Shown: positions 1-7,683 of the stretch, in pieces
How positions within the stretch are numbered: the stretch's first letter is position 1
How the letters are laid out: every line of letters starts with the position of its first letter
Program-made: the position numbers and the translations under genes
Origin: a virus
Reading direction: 5' to 3' (one strand)
DNA: 30,403 bases
Virus record (IMG/VR): IMGVR_UViG_3300035250_000054
Coordinates: 1 to 30,403 of that record
The notes under the pieces: model-generated
Seen by the model: only the letters and a program-made list of their open reading frames with translations
Database searches by the model: none
Told to the model about the DNA's origin: nothing

Positions 1-44
1 CGAAAAAGCTGGAAGCCGTCCGAAAAGTGATCGAAAAAATCTGA
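1..44 (+). CDS. int: Integrase, 3' end only (neighbouring element copy)
   Basis: Last 13 complete codons and the TGA stop (42-44) of an integrase gene whose body lies outside the window. The bases are identical to 29838-29881, the end of the complete integrase. Its presence here, directly before an att site, shows that another copy of the element, or the circularised end of the same one, lies to the left. Nothing about the missing catalytic part can be judged. Confidence 0.85.
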   Translation, partial: KKLEAVRKVIEKI

Positions 45-51
45 CAAAAAT

Positions 52-69
52 CTTACAGTTTTCTGTAAG
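52..69. other. Perfect hairpin after integrase stop, left copy
   Basis: CTTACAG-TTTT-CTGTAAG is a perfect 7-bp inverted repeat with a 4-base loop, starting 8 bases after the integrase stop and ending about 23 bases before the tRNA-like att core. No T-run follows, so it is a weak terminator candidate. It may be a site for a recombination accessory protein or an mRNA-stabilising hairpin. It recurs unchanged at 29889-29906. Confidence 0.6.
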
Positions 70-92
70 TCTCGCAATATAAGGAAGAAAAA

Positions 93-139
93 CGGCCTGT
101 CAAGCCGGAGGTCGCGAGTTCAAGTCTCGTCAGTCCCGC
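93..139 (+). other. att site, 3' portion of tRNA-Asp (left copy)
   Basis: The sequence folds as the 3' half of a tRNA: anticodon stem CGGC/GCCG around the loop CTGTCAA (anticodon GTC, Asp, at 99-101), a 5-base variable region, a T arm GCGAG-TTCAAGT-CTCGT, a 3' acceptor strand CAGTCCC and discriminator G138. No 5' half exists; integrase sequence lies upstream. A tRNA 3' end immediately after an integrase gene is the classic attP/attL/attR arrangement. The block 85-139 is identical to 29922-29976, but the bases just outside it differ. Confidence 0.85.
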
Positions 140-144
140 TCTCT

Positions 145-190
145 AAAAAGCCTGTTTGTCGTCGATAAAAAGACGGACGCAGGCTTTTTT
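145..190. terminator. Bidirectional intrinsic terminator, left copy
   Basis: AAAAAGCCTG (145-154) pairs with CAGGCTTTTTT (180-190), and the inner GTCGTC pairs with GACGGAC. The A-run on one side and the T-run on the other make it a plausible rho-independent terminator on both strands. It would end the rightward repressor-integrase transcript and the leftward late transcript, which finishes at 279. Confidence 0.8.
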
Positions 191-240
191 ATTTGTGTTC
201 ATTGTATTGGATAATTTGATGTAATTCGCAAATGTATGCG

Positions 241-262
241 ACAAAATTCGTACAAAATTCGT
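241..262. repeat. Tandem 11-bp direct repeats near att (left copy)
   Basis: ACAAAATTCGT occurs twice head to tail (241-251, 252-262), followed by a partial third copy ACAAAAAG (263-270). The rest of 191-278 is AT-rich, with no ORF. Short direct repeats about 100-150 bases from an att core fit integrase arm-type binding sites, but this is inference. They are fully conserved at 30078-30099. Confidence 0.55.
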
Positions 263-278
263 ACAAAAAGACGGAGGT

Positions 279-1019
279 TTATTGCTCTATAAGATTGATT
301 GAAGTTGAAAAACGCTGATGCGCCACTTCGGTCATATCCAATCCGGAAGCCATCCGGACGAAATAGGTGTTAGTATCATCATTGAACAAAAACGGAACGT
401 CCAATGAAACGATGTCGCGCATGGTAATCAGGTCATCCTTAAAAGATGAAGATATGTTGGACCATGTAAGCGTCCAGCTTTTTTTCGTATCTGCAAGCCG
501 TTGCGCGTATTGTTTGCCGGAATAGGCTTCGTTTATGTTTGTCCTGGCGTTTCTGCTTTCGGCAATGGATGTGTCCGGCCGTGTGTCGAATGTAAGCTGT
601 TTCAAAAACAATGCTTCTCTCATATCACTCATTGCACCGCCCCTTGCATAAAAGAACCAATACTGACTTGAACCAGAGCCGACTGATATTGTTGAAACAT
701 CCCATCCAATCGGTAGCGTTGCTTGCAAATTGATGGTTAGACCTGTCGGGCTACTTCCATCACTCGAGCTTGATCGATAAAAAGAAAATCGGTTCGATTC
801 TGAAGTGCCTGAATAGACCGCAAAAAAGTCCAATGTTTGAGCAGAACCGAAATTGTAACGAACCGCATCATCTGCATCAAAATCCGCACCCAAAGATGTG
901 CTTCCATCCATTAAGCTCTGTTCATTTGGGATAGAATCGGAAGCGGTGAATCCACTCGATTCAGTTCCATCGGCAAGCGTTATATCATCAAATGGAACAG
1001 GCGAATAAGCGAAATACAT
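279..1019 (-). CDS. Tail protein, paralogue 1 (last late gene)
   Basis: A 246-residue protein, the last gene of the leftward late operon. Its function is not recognised from a named family, but its place after tape measure and hub indicates a distal tail or tail-tip component. It is a paralogue of the next gene upstream: both are about 247 residues, share an N-terminal region suggestive of a beta-rich domain (an FGSA or LGSA turn followed by hydrophobic strands), and end in a closely similar C-terminal module, TLTWSN...F...PFLFNDD...GLDMTEVAHQRFSTS here against TLNWTS...F...PVLFYDD...GLNMTEVAFNRYSTS there. The start ATG shares base 1019 with the upstream gene's stop (TAATG-like coupling). A diverged copy of its C-terminal part is at 30116-30403. 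Confidence 0.8.
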   Translation of the reverse strand: MYFAYSPVPFDDITLADGTESSGFTASDSIPNEQSLMDGSTSLGADFDADDAVRYNFGSAQTLDFFAVYSGTSESNRFSFYRSSSSDGSSPTGLTINLQATLPIGWDVSTISVGSGSSQYWFFYARGGAMSDMREALFLKQLTFDTRPDTSIAESRNARTNINEAYSGKQYAQRLADTKKSWTLTWSNISSSFKDDLITMRDIVSLDVPFLFNDDTNTYFVRMASGLDMTEVAHQRFSTSINLIEQ

Positions 1020-1762
1020 CAGACTTCTTCCAATGTTAAGGAAGTCGAATATCTATTGAATGCGACTTCAGTCATATTCAGTCCGGTGAGCCGGCAGTAC
1101 CAATAATCCGAATCGTCATAAAAAAGAACAGGATGCAGATCGCCGTGCGTTGTGTTCTTCATCGTTTCCAGCGTTGTTTTGAACGTCGAATCGATGGAAG
1201 TCCAATTTAGTGTGAATACCTTTTTCGGCGCGTGCCGCCTTACGGATCGGAATCTGCTGCCCGGCGTTGTGTTGTCCGTGATGCCGTGCTTCGCTGCGTA
1301 AGTAATCCCCATATCCGGCTCAAAGTCGAATGTCGTTCTCTTACCGATTAAAAGTTCAGTAAGATTTGCTACTGTTCCCGATGAAGACCGCAAAAACCAA
1401 TATCTTTTTGTGGCTTCCGTGAATGTCCCGACAGTCCATCCTTTTGAAAAATTAGCAGTAATATCTTCTACGTTGTTATGATCGCTGGAATTGCTGTTTG
1501 CACTTGCATACAGAATAAGATCATTTGTTTCGGCTGCTGAAAAATAAACAGCTACCGTATCCGCCGCCTTTGCGCTGCCAAGATCAAATCTGATTGTGTC
1601 CTGCGCCCCGAATGACGAAATTGCTTGATATACATTTTGATCGTTAATTCTTTCCTCGTTTGTTACGGATGCAGATGCGCTGAAATTGAACGTGCCAGGG
1701 AAATATGTTCCATCTTCACGAATTGCATTAAATAAATCAATCGTATCGTACAGAATCCACAT
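1019..1762 (-). CDS. Tail protein, paralogue 2
   Basis: A 247-residue structural protein, paralogous to its downstream neighbour over the C-terminal 80 or so residues (GLNMTEVAFNRYSTS motif), with a weaker match in the N-terminal half. Start and stop codons overlap the flanking genes by single bases, so the three tail genes 279-4005 are probably translated as a coupled set. No enzymatic motif, signal peptide or membrane segment is visible. Likely a tail-tip or receptor-proximal protein, by position only. The duplication may have produced two rings or two halves of one structure. Confidence 0.78.
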   Translation of the reverse strand: MWILYDTIDLFNAIREDGTYFPGTFNFSASASVTNEERINDQNVYQAISSFGAQDTIRFDLGSAKAADTVAVYFSAAETNDLILYASANSNSSDHNNVEDITANFSKGWTVGTFTEATKRYWFLRSSSGTVANLTELLIGKRTTFDFEPDMGITYAAKHGITDNTTPGSRFRSVRRHAPKKVFTLNWTSIDSTFKTTLETMKNTTHGDLHPVLFYDDSDYWYCRLTGLNMTEVAFNRYSTSLTLEEV

Positions 1763-4005
1763 TATTTTCTGATTTCCACAGCAGTAAAAGAAGCTGCGTC
1801 CGTTGTCTTTTGTGTTTTTGTAATCACGAAGATTTTCCCGGAATAGCTTTCACCGAAAAACTTTGATGTCGGCGCGTCTGAAAATTCCACCACATCGCCG
1901 ATTTCCATTGTCACTGCAAATTTGCCGAATGCTTTTCCTGATACAAGTATCCCGACATCGCCTAAAATGCCGTCATAATATCCGGCCCAATTATCGTTTG
2001 TGTTGTCTGAAGATGGATCGGCAGAGCTTGATACATTCGCCACAAGTGCATCCAGTTTCACTTCCTTTGTATTTTCTTCTGTCTGAATGTTCCAGTCCGT
2101 ACGAGCCGATGAATTCGTGAGTGTTGCCGAAGTCATGTGTCTATCTTCTGCCGGATGCCTTTCGGAATGCAGTTCCCATTTTGTAATTAAACTTGAAAAA
2201 TCTGTATGTGAAATGCTGAGATCGGAAACATCATGCTTCGTTAAGGTGTGATCTGCTGATGTGCCTGACTTATTCGGCAGATACCAATACCGCATCGTTC
2301 CGTCCGGGCGGTACATGAATACAAATGCGCCTTCCTTTTGAAGTTTATTAAGCACATCCCCTAAGTCTTCCGGCTCTAAAAGCCAATACCTTATATTCCA
2401 TCCGCTTCGTGCCGTATCAAGTGCAGACCATCCCGTTATATTTCCATCCGAATCATCAACGCCGGCGTATCTTTTCAGGATGTCCCTGTGTGCTTCCTGA
2501 ATTGTTGTGGCTGCACCGCTTCCGCCTGAGTATGATTTTGAAATTCCATCCATGCCGGAATAAAGGTGTTTGATTTTGGAAATGAAATCCATGCCGGATT
2601 GGATATTGTCATTATCTAAGGCGACTTCTACATCCACAAGACAGCGCACATCCTTTAATTTCATAGATGCAGTTGCTGAAGCACTCGCGCCCGTAGCCAC
2701 AAGTTTCAATTCACCCTCAATTTCAATATCCTGCAATCCTGAGTTTGCTTTATACAGCGTTATCATATCGGCTGATTGATCTGAGCTTTCCGAAAATGTT
2801 CCGCTTGATCCGGATATTGTATTGTTTGTCCTTATTGTATCTGCCGGCGAAGTGCTGCCTGCCTGAGAATAGGAAACATTGTTCCAATTCACCGTCAAAG
2901 CAGCGGCTTCTGCGCCGGTTCTTGTCCAGTCTGCTTCGGTTGTTATTTCCCATTTGATTGACGTTACTTTTCCGTCAATCTGCGGAAGTTTCAATTTTAT
3001 TGTTTCCGTGTCGTAATATGTTCCTGCACCAGTTGTTGTGCCGTCAGTTATTTCAAGCGTTACTGTTGCTTCTGTACTCGTGTCATCTGCCGTTGGCGTA
3101 TCGTAAGCATTCGCCGCGCTTGTCCATCCGCCTGCGTTAGTTGTTGCTTCCGGCTTGAATTTGAATGACCTTCGTATCGTATAATAATTCGTCAGCACAT
3201 TATCGGAATCATAAACTTCTGTATCATTGTCGAATACGGATCCGCTTGTGGATGTAACTGGAAAAAATCTGTCTAAATTTTCATCGTAATAATGCAAACG
3301 TCCGTCCGGCGTTCCGTCTGCTGAATTATCCCTCGGTGCAAGCGACATCATCGTAATATGCTGCACGCGGTCCACCGGCATAGGAAATAATGTTTTCCCT
3401 GTCGAATAGTCCGGCGATGCAGATGTGCTTGTGTTCGGCGTGAATCCGCCGTATGCAACAGGCTTGTATCTTTTGGACGTTGTGGCAGTCGTGTTGGGAA
3501 TGGAAATAAAATCCCAGGGACGCTTTGCCTTTATCGATATATTGATCTTGTCCGCCGTGTGCGACATCTTCTCAATCCTGCCCTGATATATCTGAAGCAC
3601 AACGCCGATTGCATCCCAGTCCCGGTCTTCGTCTTCCCAGTTCGTTGTGAGTGTGTCCCATGTATCGGCAGGCGCGTCTTCCAGATAAAGATATATCTTG
3701 CAGTCCTTATTGATATATTTATTCGTGCCGCCGAAAAGTTCTTCCGAAAAGTCCGCACCGTTATATTTGAAATTCGCAACGGATAAAGATATGTTTGATG
3801 TGGATGCTTTTGATTCGGCAAGATTCATCGCATCCCGGATGGACGGTTTGTTTAAGACCGCCCCGTAATACGGCGTGCCTAAATAGTCGATGTCCTCAAA
3901 CGAAAGCCCGACATAATTCGTGGAATCGTAATATAATTGTATCAGCCATGTCGCTTTGACCGGCCGGTGTAAGGCTTCATCCCAAGTTGATGGAAGTGTC
4001 AGCAT
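1762..4005 (-). CDS. Tail hub / baseplate-like protein
   Basis: A 747-residue protein encoded just after the tape measure gene, where siphoviruses place distal-tail and tail-hub genes. The N-terminal about 170 residues (TWLIQLYYDSTNYVGLSFED..., ...IYQGRIEKMSH...) look like the beta-rich start of hub-type proteins that describe a path of strands and measured segments. A low-complexity Ser/Thr/Asp-rich middle (about 270-430) follows, then a C-terminal region (about 470-745) with aromatic-rich strands. I saw no peptidoglycan hydrolase motif. It is adjacent to the tape measure (shared base 4005) and to the paralogous tail proteins. The hub assignment is positional inference; a receptor-binding role is the main alternative. 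Confidence 0.75.
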   Translation of the reverse strand: MLTLPSTWDEALHRPVKATWLIQLYYDSTNYVGLSFEDIDYLGTPYYGAVLNKPSIRDAMNLAESKASTSNISLSVANFKYNGADFSEELFGGTNKYINKDCKIYLYLEDAPADTWDTLTTNWEDEDRDWDAIGVVLQIYQGRIEKMSHTADKINISIKAKRPWDFISIPNTTATTSKRYKPVAYGGFTPNTSTSASPDYSTGKTLFPMPVDRVQHITMMSLAPRDNSADGTPDGRLHYYDENLDRFFPVTSTSGSVFDNDTEVYDSDNVLTNYYTIRRSFKFKPEATTNAGGWTSAANAYDTPTADDTSTEATVTLEITDGTTTGAGTYYDTETIKLKLPQIDGKVTSIKWEITTEADWTRTGAEAAALTVNWNNVSYSQAGSTSPADTIRTNNTISGSSGTFSESSDQSADMITLYKANSGLQDIEIEGELKLVATGASASATASMKLKDVRCLVDVEVALDNDNIQSGMDFISKIKHLYSGMDGISKSYSGGSGAATTIQEAHRDILKRYAGVDDSDGNITGWSALDTARSGWNIRYWLLEPEDLGDVLNKLQKEGAFVFMYRPDGTMRYWYLPNKSGTSADHTLTKHDVSDLSISHTDFSSLITKWELHSERHPAEDRHMTSATLTNSSARTDWNIQTEENTKEVKLDALVANVSSSADPSSDNTNDNWAGYYDGILGDVGILVSGKAFGKFAVTMEIGDVVEFSDAPTSKFFGESYSGKIFVITKTQKTTDAASFTAVEIRK

Positions 4006-5846
4006 TAAGCAAGGTTGTTTCGCTGTGCTTTTTCAATCGCAGGAATAATGGTATCTATCACAGTGTCATCTACAAGCGGCGCGGAAATGTTTAATGTGAT
4101 GCCGCCCTTCGGTCCGGATATGTTCGGACTGCTCAAAGGTTCGACCTGAACACGCTCGCGTCCGCCGGGATTGTCGCCTACTATAATGGCCTGCGGGCCG
4201 GACGTAACGAAGTCGCCGCCTTGTGCGAAAGAAATACGTTCAATAGCAGATCCCATTGCAGATCCAAAAGCAGCACCGCCGGCAAGTGCCAAAGGTGCGG
4301 TCAGCCATGCTAAAGGACCGGAAGTTTCCAGCATGGATGCAATCCATTTAGAAACTGCCTTCTGAATTTCGGCAGATATGAAAGCTGTTGCTGCCCTTTT
4401 TGCCGCCTCTTCCGCCGCACCTAAAGCATCTGAAGTAGATGTAATTGAAGATGCTGTCAATATGGAAGCCGCAGCCGCCTGATTCAGATTGTCCTGGAAT
4501 AATTCCCATCCCTTATTTGCGTCATCCGTTTCATTATTGACAAGCCCCATCGCTTCGGCAAGTTCAGGATATTGTTCTTTTAACTTTTCTATCCATTCGG
4601 ATTCTTTTTCGCTTTGAGCGACACTTTCACGCTGCTTTTGAACGAATGCGTCGTATTCAGCATTCTCTTCAGATTTTGCACCGATTCTTTCTATAACGCC
4701 ATCCTTGAGTGCTGCGGTATAAATTTTTTCTGCTTCGGCTGCTGTCAATCCCATCTTATTGATTCGCCACGATGCTGCTTTCAAAAAAGCCTGGAATTTT
4801 TCCGATCCTTTTGTGCCTTCCTCAAACATTGATTCCAATTCTTTTTTCGTGGACTTAACTTTTTCCCTTTGTTCGGCATCATCAAGCTGAAGGAAACTTC
4901 GTTCGCTTAATTCCTTCATTTCATCATTCAATCCTGCAATTTCGCCCTCTGTTGTTGAAAATACACCTGCAAGTTCAAGCATTTTACCAATAGCAAGGCC
5001 AGCACCAACTATTAATGCACCCCATCCCGTTTTCACAAGCGTTGCCTGAAATTGTATTGTTCTAACTTTAGCCAACAATGCCGCGCTGTTATATGCTGCA
5101 AACGCTATCGTAATCCCGGCAACACCGCGCGCGAAATCCTGCATTGTTTTCAAGTTTATTGATTCAGCGATTTCTTTTACAGCGTCAGCAGCCTTAGTAA
5201 TTGCCGGTGCTAATAGTTCACCAATGTCCTCACCGACATCACCAATGGCATTATTCATTTGGTCTATTGATCCAGCCATTGTGTCCACGATAGCCGTTGC
5301 CTGACCGCCGAAAAACTTTGTCATACCTCCGACAATAGAATCAAGCCGTTCTGTGCTTCCAGCCGCACCTTCTGCACTTACACCGTATCTGGCAAGTGCA
5401 TTTGTGCTTGATCCTACCGATTTACCGACAAGATCGGCGGCTTGAACCAAGTCCATTCCCTTTGCCGCCGCCAGATCAAGCGTTGCGATTGTTGCTTTCT
5501 TTAATTGTTCTTCATCCTTGATAAACATTGCAAGCATCGCCTGTGCCTGAATGATCGTTTCATCGCCGAAAGTTGTAACTTGCTGAAGTGCGGAAGCCTG
5601 TTCCTGAAGTGCCTTGCTATTTTTTCCCAGAGCCGTTTCTAATTTTTTTACTGCTAAAGTTTGTTCACGTTCTAAAGCAACAACGGATTTAATAGCATTG
5701 ATGATTCCCCTCGCAGCGAAAAATCCGCCGGCTGCCGCCATTGCTGACTTGCCGAGGCTCTTCATTTTATTATCTACGCCGCCGAGGCCTTTTTCCGCTT
5801 TTTTCGCGCCCTTTAGTCGGACATTTAGGTCTATATTTTTAGCCAT
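4005..5846 (-). CDS. Tape measure protein
   Basis: A 613-residue protein with the usual tape-measure layout: a lysine-rich start (LNVRLKGAKKAEKGLGGV), long Ala/Glu/Lys helical stretches, an Ala/Gly-rich hydrophobic segment near 225-285, a second near 495-540 (PLAWLTAPLALAGGAAFGSA), and a Gly/Pro C-terminus. It sits directly downstream of the G/GT chaperone pair, the universal order in long-tailed phages. At about 0.15 nm per residue the length predicts a short tail, near 90 nm, if the family rule holds. The start overlaps the end of the T-frame gene by 8 bases. Confidence 0.9.
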   Translation of the reverse strand: MAKNIDLNVRLKGAKKAEKGLGGVDNKMKSLGKSAMAAAGGFFAARGIINAIKSVVALEREQTLAVKKLETALGKNSKALQEQASALQQVTTFGDETIIQAQAMLAMFIKDEEQLKKATIATLDLAAAKGMDLVQAADLVGKSVGSSTNALARYGVSAEGAAGSTERLDSIVGGMTKFFGGQATAIVDTMAGSIDQMNNAIGDVGEDIGELLAPAITKAADAVKEIAESINLKTMQDFARGVAGITIAFAAYNSAALLAKVRTIQFQATLVKTGWGALIVGAGLAIGKMLELAGVFSTTEGEIAGLNDEMKELSERSFLQLDDAEQREKVKSTKKELESMFEEGTKGSEKFQAFLKAASWRINKMGLTAAEAEKIYTAALKDGVIERIGAKSEENAEYDAFVQKQRESVAQSEKESEWIEKLKEQYPELAEAMGLVNNETDDANKGWELFQDNLNQAAAASILTASSITSTSDALGAAEEAAKRAATAFISAEIQKAVSKWIASMLETSGPLAWLTAPLALAGGAAFGSAMGSAIERISFAQGGDFVTSGPQAIIVGDNPGGRERVQVEPLSSPNISGPKGGITLNISAPLVDDTVIDTIIPAIEKAQRNNLA

Positions 5847-6279
5847 TGTTCTTAAATCTCATGATTGCGTTTATTTCCTTATCAATGATTGTGAAGCATT
5901 CCAAACGATGTGCTGAAGCGTCATCCAGATTCCCAAGCGAAACGCCGAACCTTTGCACATAGTTATATTCCTGAATCACTTCCCACATCCAATCTTCCAC
6001 AAGAAGCGAGCAGTCGCAGAGTAGCGGCGCAAGATGGTATAATTGCTGGCCCGTTGTCCATTTGCCTTCCATTGCTTGTTCGAGTTCATTCCAGATGTCA
6101 TCTACACTTTCAATTTCAATCTCGGGATATTTCCCTTTTTTATTAACCAAGCCCCGAACCGTATAAGGAAGGGATGCGAACAAATCAGGCGGCTTCGGCA
6201 CGCCTTCGTGCCATAGCCACACAGAAAGGCTCAGGGCTTGGATTTTTTTTCCGTCAAGCCAAGATAAGCCATGAAACAC
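5839..6279 (-). CDS. Tail assembly chaperone, T frame (GT by -1 frameshift)
   Basis: A 146-codon open frame overlapping the G gene by 49 bases and ending at the tape measure start. An A8 run on the coding strand (6243-6250) lies in the overlap. Reading AAA in the G frame and slipping back one base gives ATC in this frame, so the expected product is a fusion of G residues 1-85 and 134 T-frame residues, about 219 in all. The ATG at 6279 is therefore probably not used as an independent start. G and GT bind the tape measure and recruit major tail protein during tail assembly in phage lambda; the same role is inferred here from position and overlap. Confidence 0.82.
   Translation of the reverse strand: MFHGLSWLDGKKIQALSLSVWLWHEGVPKPPDLFASLPYTVRGLVNKKGKYPEIEIESVDDIWNELEQAMEGKWTTGQQLYHLAPLLCDCSLLVEDWMWEVIQEYNYVQRFGVSLGNLDDASAHRLECFTIIDKEINAIMRFKNNG
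6191..6218 (-). other. Stem-loop downstream of frameshift site
   Basis: On the coding strand GGCT-AT-GGCACG-AAGG-CGTGCC-GA-AGCC forms a 6-bp and a 4-bp stem separated by a small internal loop. It begins 24 bases after the A8 slippery run. That spacing is longer than the usual 5-9 bases for frameshift stimulators, so its involvement is uncertain. Confidence 0.5.
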
Positions 6280-6497
6280 GCCTGAAGCAGCGCGTCCACC
6301 TCTGTCATTTCGAGATCGGCAAGGACAGATTCATCAATGCCTGCAATGTCGGACACCTTTGCCAGCAGATCGTAATATCTGCCGACATCCATTTCGCCCT
6401 TCCACCACACTTCCGCATTTATTGCGTGCAGTTCGCGCCTCTGTTTGTAGCTGATGTCCCGGATGTCCCATGACTTATTTAGTGCTTCTATCTTCAT
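6231..6497 (-). CDS. Tail assembly chaperone G
   Basis: An 88-residue, mostly helical acidic protein between the major tail protein and the tape measure gene, matching the position and size of lambda-G-type chaperones. It ends three codons after the A8 run, at LTEKKSKP, as expected for the unshifted product of a G/GT pair. It probably coats the tape measure before tail tube polymerisation and is absent from the mature virion. Sequence similarity alone would not identify it; position plus the frameshift signal do. Confidence 0.82.
   Translation of the reverse strand: MKIEALNKSWDIRDISYKQRRELHAINAEVWWKGEMDVGRYYDLLAKVSDIAGIDESVLADLEMTEVDALLQACFMAYLGLTEKKSKP
6243..6250 (-). other. A8 slippery heptamer for -1 frameshift
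   Basis: The coding strand reads GGAAAAAAAATCC, containing A-AAA-AAA in the G frame. A -1 slip joins G codon 85 to the T frame exactly. This is a standard homopolymeric slippery sequence. Confidence 0.8.
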
Positions 6498-6511
6498 CCC
6501 TTCCGCCTTCC

Positions 6512-7504
6512 TTACGATGCCGTTATGGAAACAATGTTGTCGCTTGTGCTTGTAGAATTCCCCACAGCAATAAACGGCAATGTCTGGATCATGTGAGATC
6601 CTCCGATATCGATCGCAGCTTCATTTATCGCAACCAACGGAACGCTAACTGTGAAACCGCTTGATTCCTGAATGTTCAATGCGCCAGTCCCGGAATGAAA
6701 ACTTGCAATCAAATCGTATGTTTCAGCATCCATTTTTGCTGAAAGCGATCCGGTAACATCCATTGCGCCTGTCATTGCGTATCCATACGGATCGAAATTG
6801 GTCGTATCCTTGTACGAAACACGTTCCACAGATCTTGAAACACCGAGTTCCCAGCTATAAAGCATGAGAGCATTTGATGCAAGCGTTGTGGAATTTGTGA
6901 GCGATCTGATGTTTTTTGCGCTACCTGTGTCATCTGTGGATGAAGACGGTGTAAGCGATGTATGAGACGGCTGGTATGCTGTCATCAAATTGATCGTAAC
7001 CATTAAGTCGCCGCCTTCACTTCCTGTATCTTCCGTAAAAGATATTCCCGTCGCCACGCATGATTTACAAACAAGATCACCCTTGCTGTCATCATCGCTT
7101 TGTCCGCCGTTCTTGAACAAAACTGTCATCTGTGATGTAGATGAAGTTCCGTCCGTGTACGTTGTCGGAAAAGAATACTCCCCTGTAAGCGCGTGTGCTG
7201 AAGATGAATCTTCAAACATAAGCTGGCAGGCGCGAGCTATGGATGAAACCGTGCCTCTAAGCGTAAGGTCAAATGTATAAACCTTAGTATCCGGCCGGTG
7301 ATTCACCTGATTGGAAAAGTTTACAGCCGCCCCTGTTCTCTGCGATGCAAGTTCAACCGGTGAAGCAGACTCGGGCAGCGAGAATGATGTAACCTGAGGC
7401 TTGTACCATGTACCACCCACAAGTGTCGCAGTTCCGAATGTTGCTTCCACGCCGAGATAGACAATGATGTCTTGGGAAGGCTGAAACTGAGTATCGTATG
7501 CCAT
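6512..7504 (-). CDS. Major tail (tube) protein
   Basis: A 330-residue protein rich in Ser, Thr and Gly with short beta strands and few lysines, encoded just before the G/GT chaperones. The N-terminus (IIVYLGVEATFGTATLVGGTWYKPQV) resembles tube proteins that start with an account of the input segment and then a strand pairing. The long Ser/Thr stretches and the C-terminal region fit a tube domain with a surface decoration domain. The start overlaps the stop of the 59-residue gene upstream at 7504. Function is assigned by position and composition. Confidence 0.8.
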   Translation of the reverse strand: MAYDTQFQPSQDIIVYLGVEATFGTATLVGGTWYKPQVTSFSLPESASPVELASQRTGAAVNFSNQVNHRPDTKVYTFDLTLRGTVSSIARACQLMFEDSSSAHALTGEYSFPTTYTDGTSSTSQMTVLFKNGGQSDDDSKGDLVCKSCVATGISFTEDTGSEGGDLMVTINLMTAYQPSHTSLTPSSSTDDTGSAKNIRSLTNSTTLASNALMLYSWELGVSRSVERVSYKDTTNFDPYGYAMTGAMDVTGSLSAKMDAETYDLIASFHSGTGALNIQESSGFTVSVPLVAINEAAIDIGGSHMIQTLPFIAVGNSTSTSDNIVSITAS

Positions 7505-7683
7505 TAGTCAGTCTCCTTCTTTTGTTTTTGTTTTGATTCTTCCAGATGCGCTGCGATCTCTTTCGGAACAACAGTAATCTCTACTTCGCCGCCATCTAAT
7601 AAAATCTGGTGCTTGTGAGGACTGCCGATTGTCCAGAAATTGACCTTCGCCTTTGCATAGGAAGATTTTGCTTTGTATTTCAT
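7504..7683 (-). CDS. Small conserved-looking tail-region protein, 59 aa
   Basis: Starts MKYKAKSSYAKAKVNFWTIG and ends with a charged Lys/Glu tail (EESKQKQKKETD). The start overlaps the preceding stop as ATGA (7680-7683) and the stop shares base 7504 with the major tail protein start, so translation coupling is likely. The central part alternates hydrophobic residues like a small beta fold (HQILLDGGEVEITVVP). I do not recognise a family; short genes in this place can encode tail-tube-associated factors. The fit into an otherwise empty 175-base gap supports it as real. Confidence 0.72.
   Translation of the reverse strand: MKYKAKSSYAKAKVNFWTIGSPHKHQILLDGGEVEITVVPKEIAAHLEESKQKQKKETD

Noticed and set aside
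81-144. Complete tRNA gene
   Set aside because: Only the 3' half (from the anticodon stem) is present; integrase and hairpin sequence fills the place of the 5' half. It is an att remnant.
1863-3140. Plus-strand ORFs inside the large tail genes
   Set aside because: Low-complexity Ser/Leu/Arg-rich shadows of the minus-strand tail genes without ribosome sites.
6231-6279. Independent start of the T-frame gene at 6279
   Set aside because: The overlap holds an A8 slip site joining G to the T frame, and the 6279 ATG has no better ribosome site; the -1 fusion is more likely.
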